Origin: Gammaproteobacteria bacterium
Lineage (GTDB): Bacteria > Pseudomonadota > Gammaproteobacteria > Pseudomonadales > Azotimanducaceae
Length of the DNA: 5,938 bases
Assembly (NCBI GenBank): GCA_030432795.1
Contig: JAUILW010000229.1
Location: 1-5,938, forward strand
Direction: 5' to 3'
How positions within the stretch are numbered: the first letter of the stretch is position 1; the number at the start of each line of letters is the position of its first letter. The position numbers were made by a program, and so were the translations under genes. Shown piece after piece: positions 5,022-5,938 of the stretch. The notes under the pieces were generated by a model. It did not search any database. It saw only the letters and a program-made list of their open reading frames with translations, and was not told where the DNA came from.

Positions 5022-5938
5022 GTGAGCAGAAGTAGCGCTTCACTGCGTCGTACGACGCGTATGTTTCCAGAGTTTTTCCGACACGTGGCAACACTGGCGT
5101 TGATCGGGTGCGCTGCCCTTTTGCCTGCCCATGTATCAGCCGGAGCGCTCAACGGCACGCCGGTACTGCAGAGCCCGCCGGGCACGGTGAACCTGACGGC
5201 GGAGGGGTCGTCGGACTGGATCCACTTTGGCCGGCTGACGGCGACGGACGTGAACCGCAAGGCGAGCGGAGGTTCGCAGCTCAGCGATCTGACGCTGCAG
5301 GGCGGCGCCACGCGTCAACGCTTCTTCGGCAACGTGTCGAACTGGAGCAACCAGACGTGGAGTGACGGTACGCCACGTGCGACGGAGTCGGGCTTTCCCG
5401 GCGGCTTGTTCTTCGATGTTGCTGGCGGTGGTTACCAGCTGACGGCACCGGCGGGGACGACGCAGCGCACGCTGAAGCTGTACCTGGGCGGCGCGACGTC
5501 GAACAGCACGGTTACGGCGACACTGAGCGATGGCAGTGCGGCGCCGTACACGTTCGCGCTGAACTCGGCGTCGGGCGTCAGCCATTACGTGATTACGCTG
5601 GTGTATCTGGCGGACAGCGCCGGTCAGACGCTGACGGTGACGCACACGCAGAATGCCGGATCGGGCGGCAATATCGCCATACAGGCGGCGGCGCTCTCCG
5701 TGCAGGGTAACCAGGCGCCAGTGCTGAACCCGATCGGCAACCGCGCGGTGTCGGTGGGCAACAACCTCAACTTCGCTGTGACGGCGACGGACGCCGATGG
5801 TCCGGCGCCACTGGTGCTGAGCATCGTCAGCAGCACGCCGGCGCTGCCGGCAGGCGCGAACTTCACGGACAACGGCGGCGGTAGCGGCACGTTCAACTGG
5901 ACGCCGCAGGCGGGGGATGTGAACACTTACGCGGTGAC
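5022..5938 (+). CDS. secreted multidomain surface protein, 3' end outside window (partial)
   Basis: The frame is open from GTG 5022 to the window edge, giving 305 residues. A basic N-terminus (RR at 9-10, R13, R20) leads into a hydrophobic stretch and the likely cleavage site VSA/GALNG after residue 40, so the protein is exported. LIGC at 27-30 also fits a lipobox, so a lipoprotein is a minor alternative. Residues about 45-227 form a beta-rich domain with DWIHFG (65-70), NWSNQTWSDGTP (107-118), LKLYLGG (151-157) and LSDGSA (168-173), ending NIAIQAAALSVQ; I cannot name its family. NQAPV at 230 begins an Ig-like domain of the He_PIG type: VTATDADG (253-260), a LPAG turn (275-278) and FNWTPQAGD (291-299). 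Such proteins usually continue with more Ig-like repeats and act in adhesion or polymer binding. Thr is encoded 31 times by ACG, twice by ACA, once by ACT and never by ACC, unlike its neighbours. Confidence 0.85.
   Translation, partial: MSRSSASLRRTTRMFPEFFRHVATLALIGCAALLPAHVSAGALNGTPVLQSPPGTVNLTAEGSSDWIHFGRLTATDVNRKASGGSQLSDLTLQGGATRQRFFGNVSNWSNQTWSDGTPRATESGFPGGLFFDVAGGGYQLTAPAGTTQRTLKLYLGGATSNSTVTATLSDGSAAPYTFALNSASGVSHYVITLVYLADSAGQTLTVTHTQNAGSGGNIAIQAAALSVQGNQAPVLNPIGNRAVSVGNNLNFAVTATDADGPAPLVLSIVSSTPALPAGANFTDNGGGSGTFNWTPQAGDVNTYAV

Noticed and set aside
5047..5084. Twin-arginine (Tat) signal in the surface protein
   Set aside because: The RRTTRMF stretch lacks the SRRxFLK pattern, and a twelve-residue gap separates RR from the hydrophobic core.
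5136..5926. Minus-strand open frames of 169 and 100 codons opposite the surface-protein gene
   Set aside because: They are mirrors of a gene with a signal peptide and recognisable Ig-like pattern; strong use of ACG/GCG codons leaves the antisense frames free of stops.

Overview
The window looks like a chromosomal stretch from a GC-rich proteobacterium, probably a gammaproteobacterium. The signs are strong third-position G/C, Shine-Dalgarno sites of the AAGGA/GGGG type, a YeaQ/GlsB-type small membrane protein and a Bcr/CflA-type drug exporter. The genus cannot be told from the sequence. I see no rRNA, tRNA, CRISPR array, insertion sequence or phage gene.

Layout. An alpha/beta hydrolase on the minus strand (803 to 1) runs off the left edge. 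It is divergent, across 112 bp, from a classical short-chain dehydrogenase/reductase (SDR, 916-1749, plus). The SDR converges on a small GlsB/YeaQ-like membrane protein (1758-2009, minus), with only 8 bp between the stop codons and a stem-loop lying over them. That small gene is in turn divergent from a 418-residue two-domain protein (2114-3370, plus), which has an SCP2-like N-terminal part and a complete alpha/beta hydrolase C-terminal part. Next comes a 12-helix Bcr/CflA-type MFS exporter (3468-4694, plus). A 327-bp non-coding region (4695-5021) rich in inverted repeats follows. The window ends inside a secreted Thr/Gly/Ala-rich surface protein (5022 to beyond 5938, plus) with a signal peptide, a Trp-containing beta-rich domain and the start of an Ig-like (He_PIG-type) domain.

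How the genes may work together. Two unrelated alpha/beta hydrolases, an SDR oxidoreductase and an exporter side by side would suit processing or detoxification of small esters, alcohols or ketones. Nothing in the sequence fixes a substrate, and the genes do not form one operon because strands alternate. The surface protein appears to be a separate unit with its own regulatory region. Its codon use is very different from its neighbours: Thr is ACG in 31 of 34 complete codons and never ACC.

The points most worth a second look are the hairpin-rich region 4760-4937, the codon bias of the surface gene, and the SCP2-like/hydrolase fusion. I found no clearly new multi-gene system.
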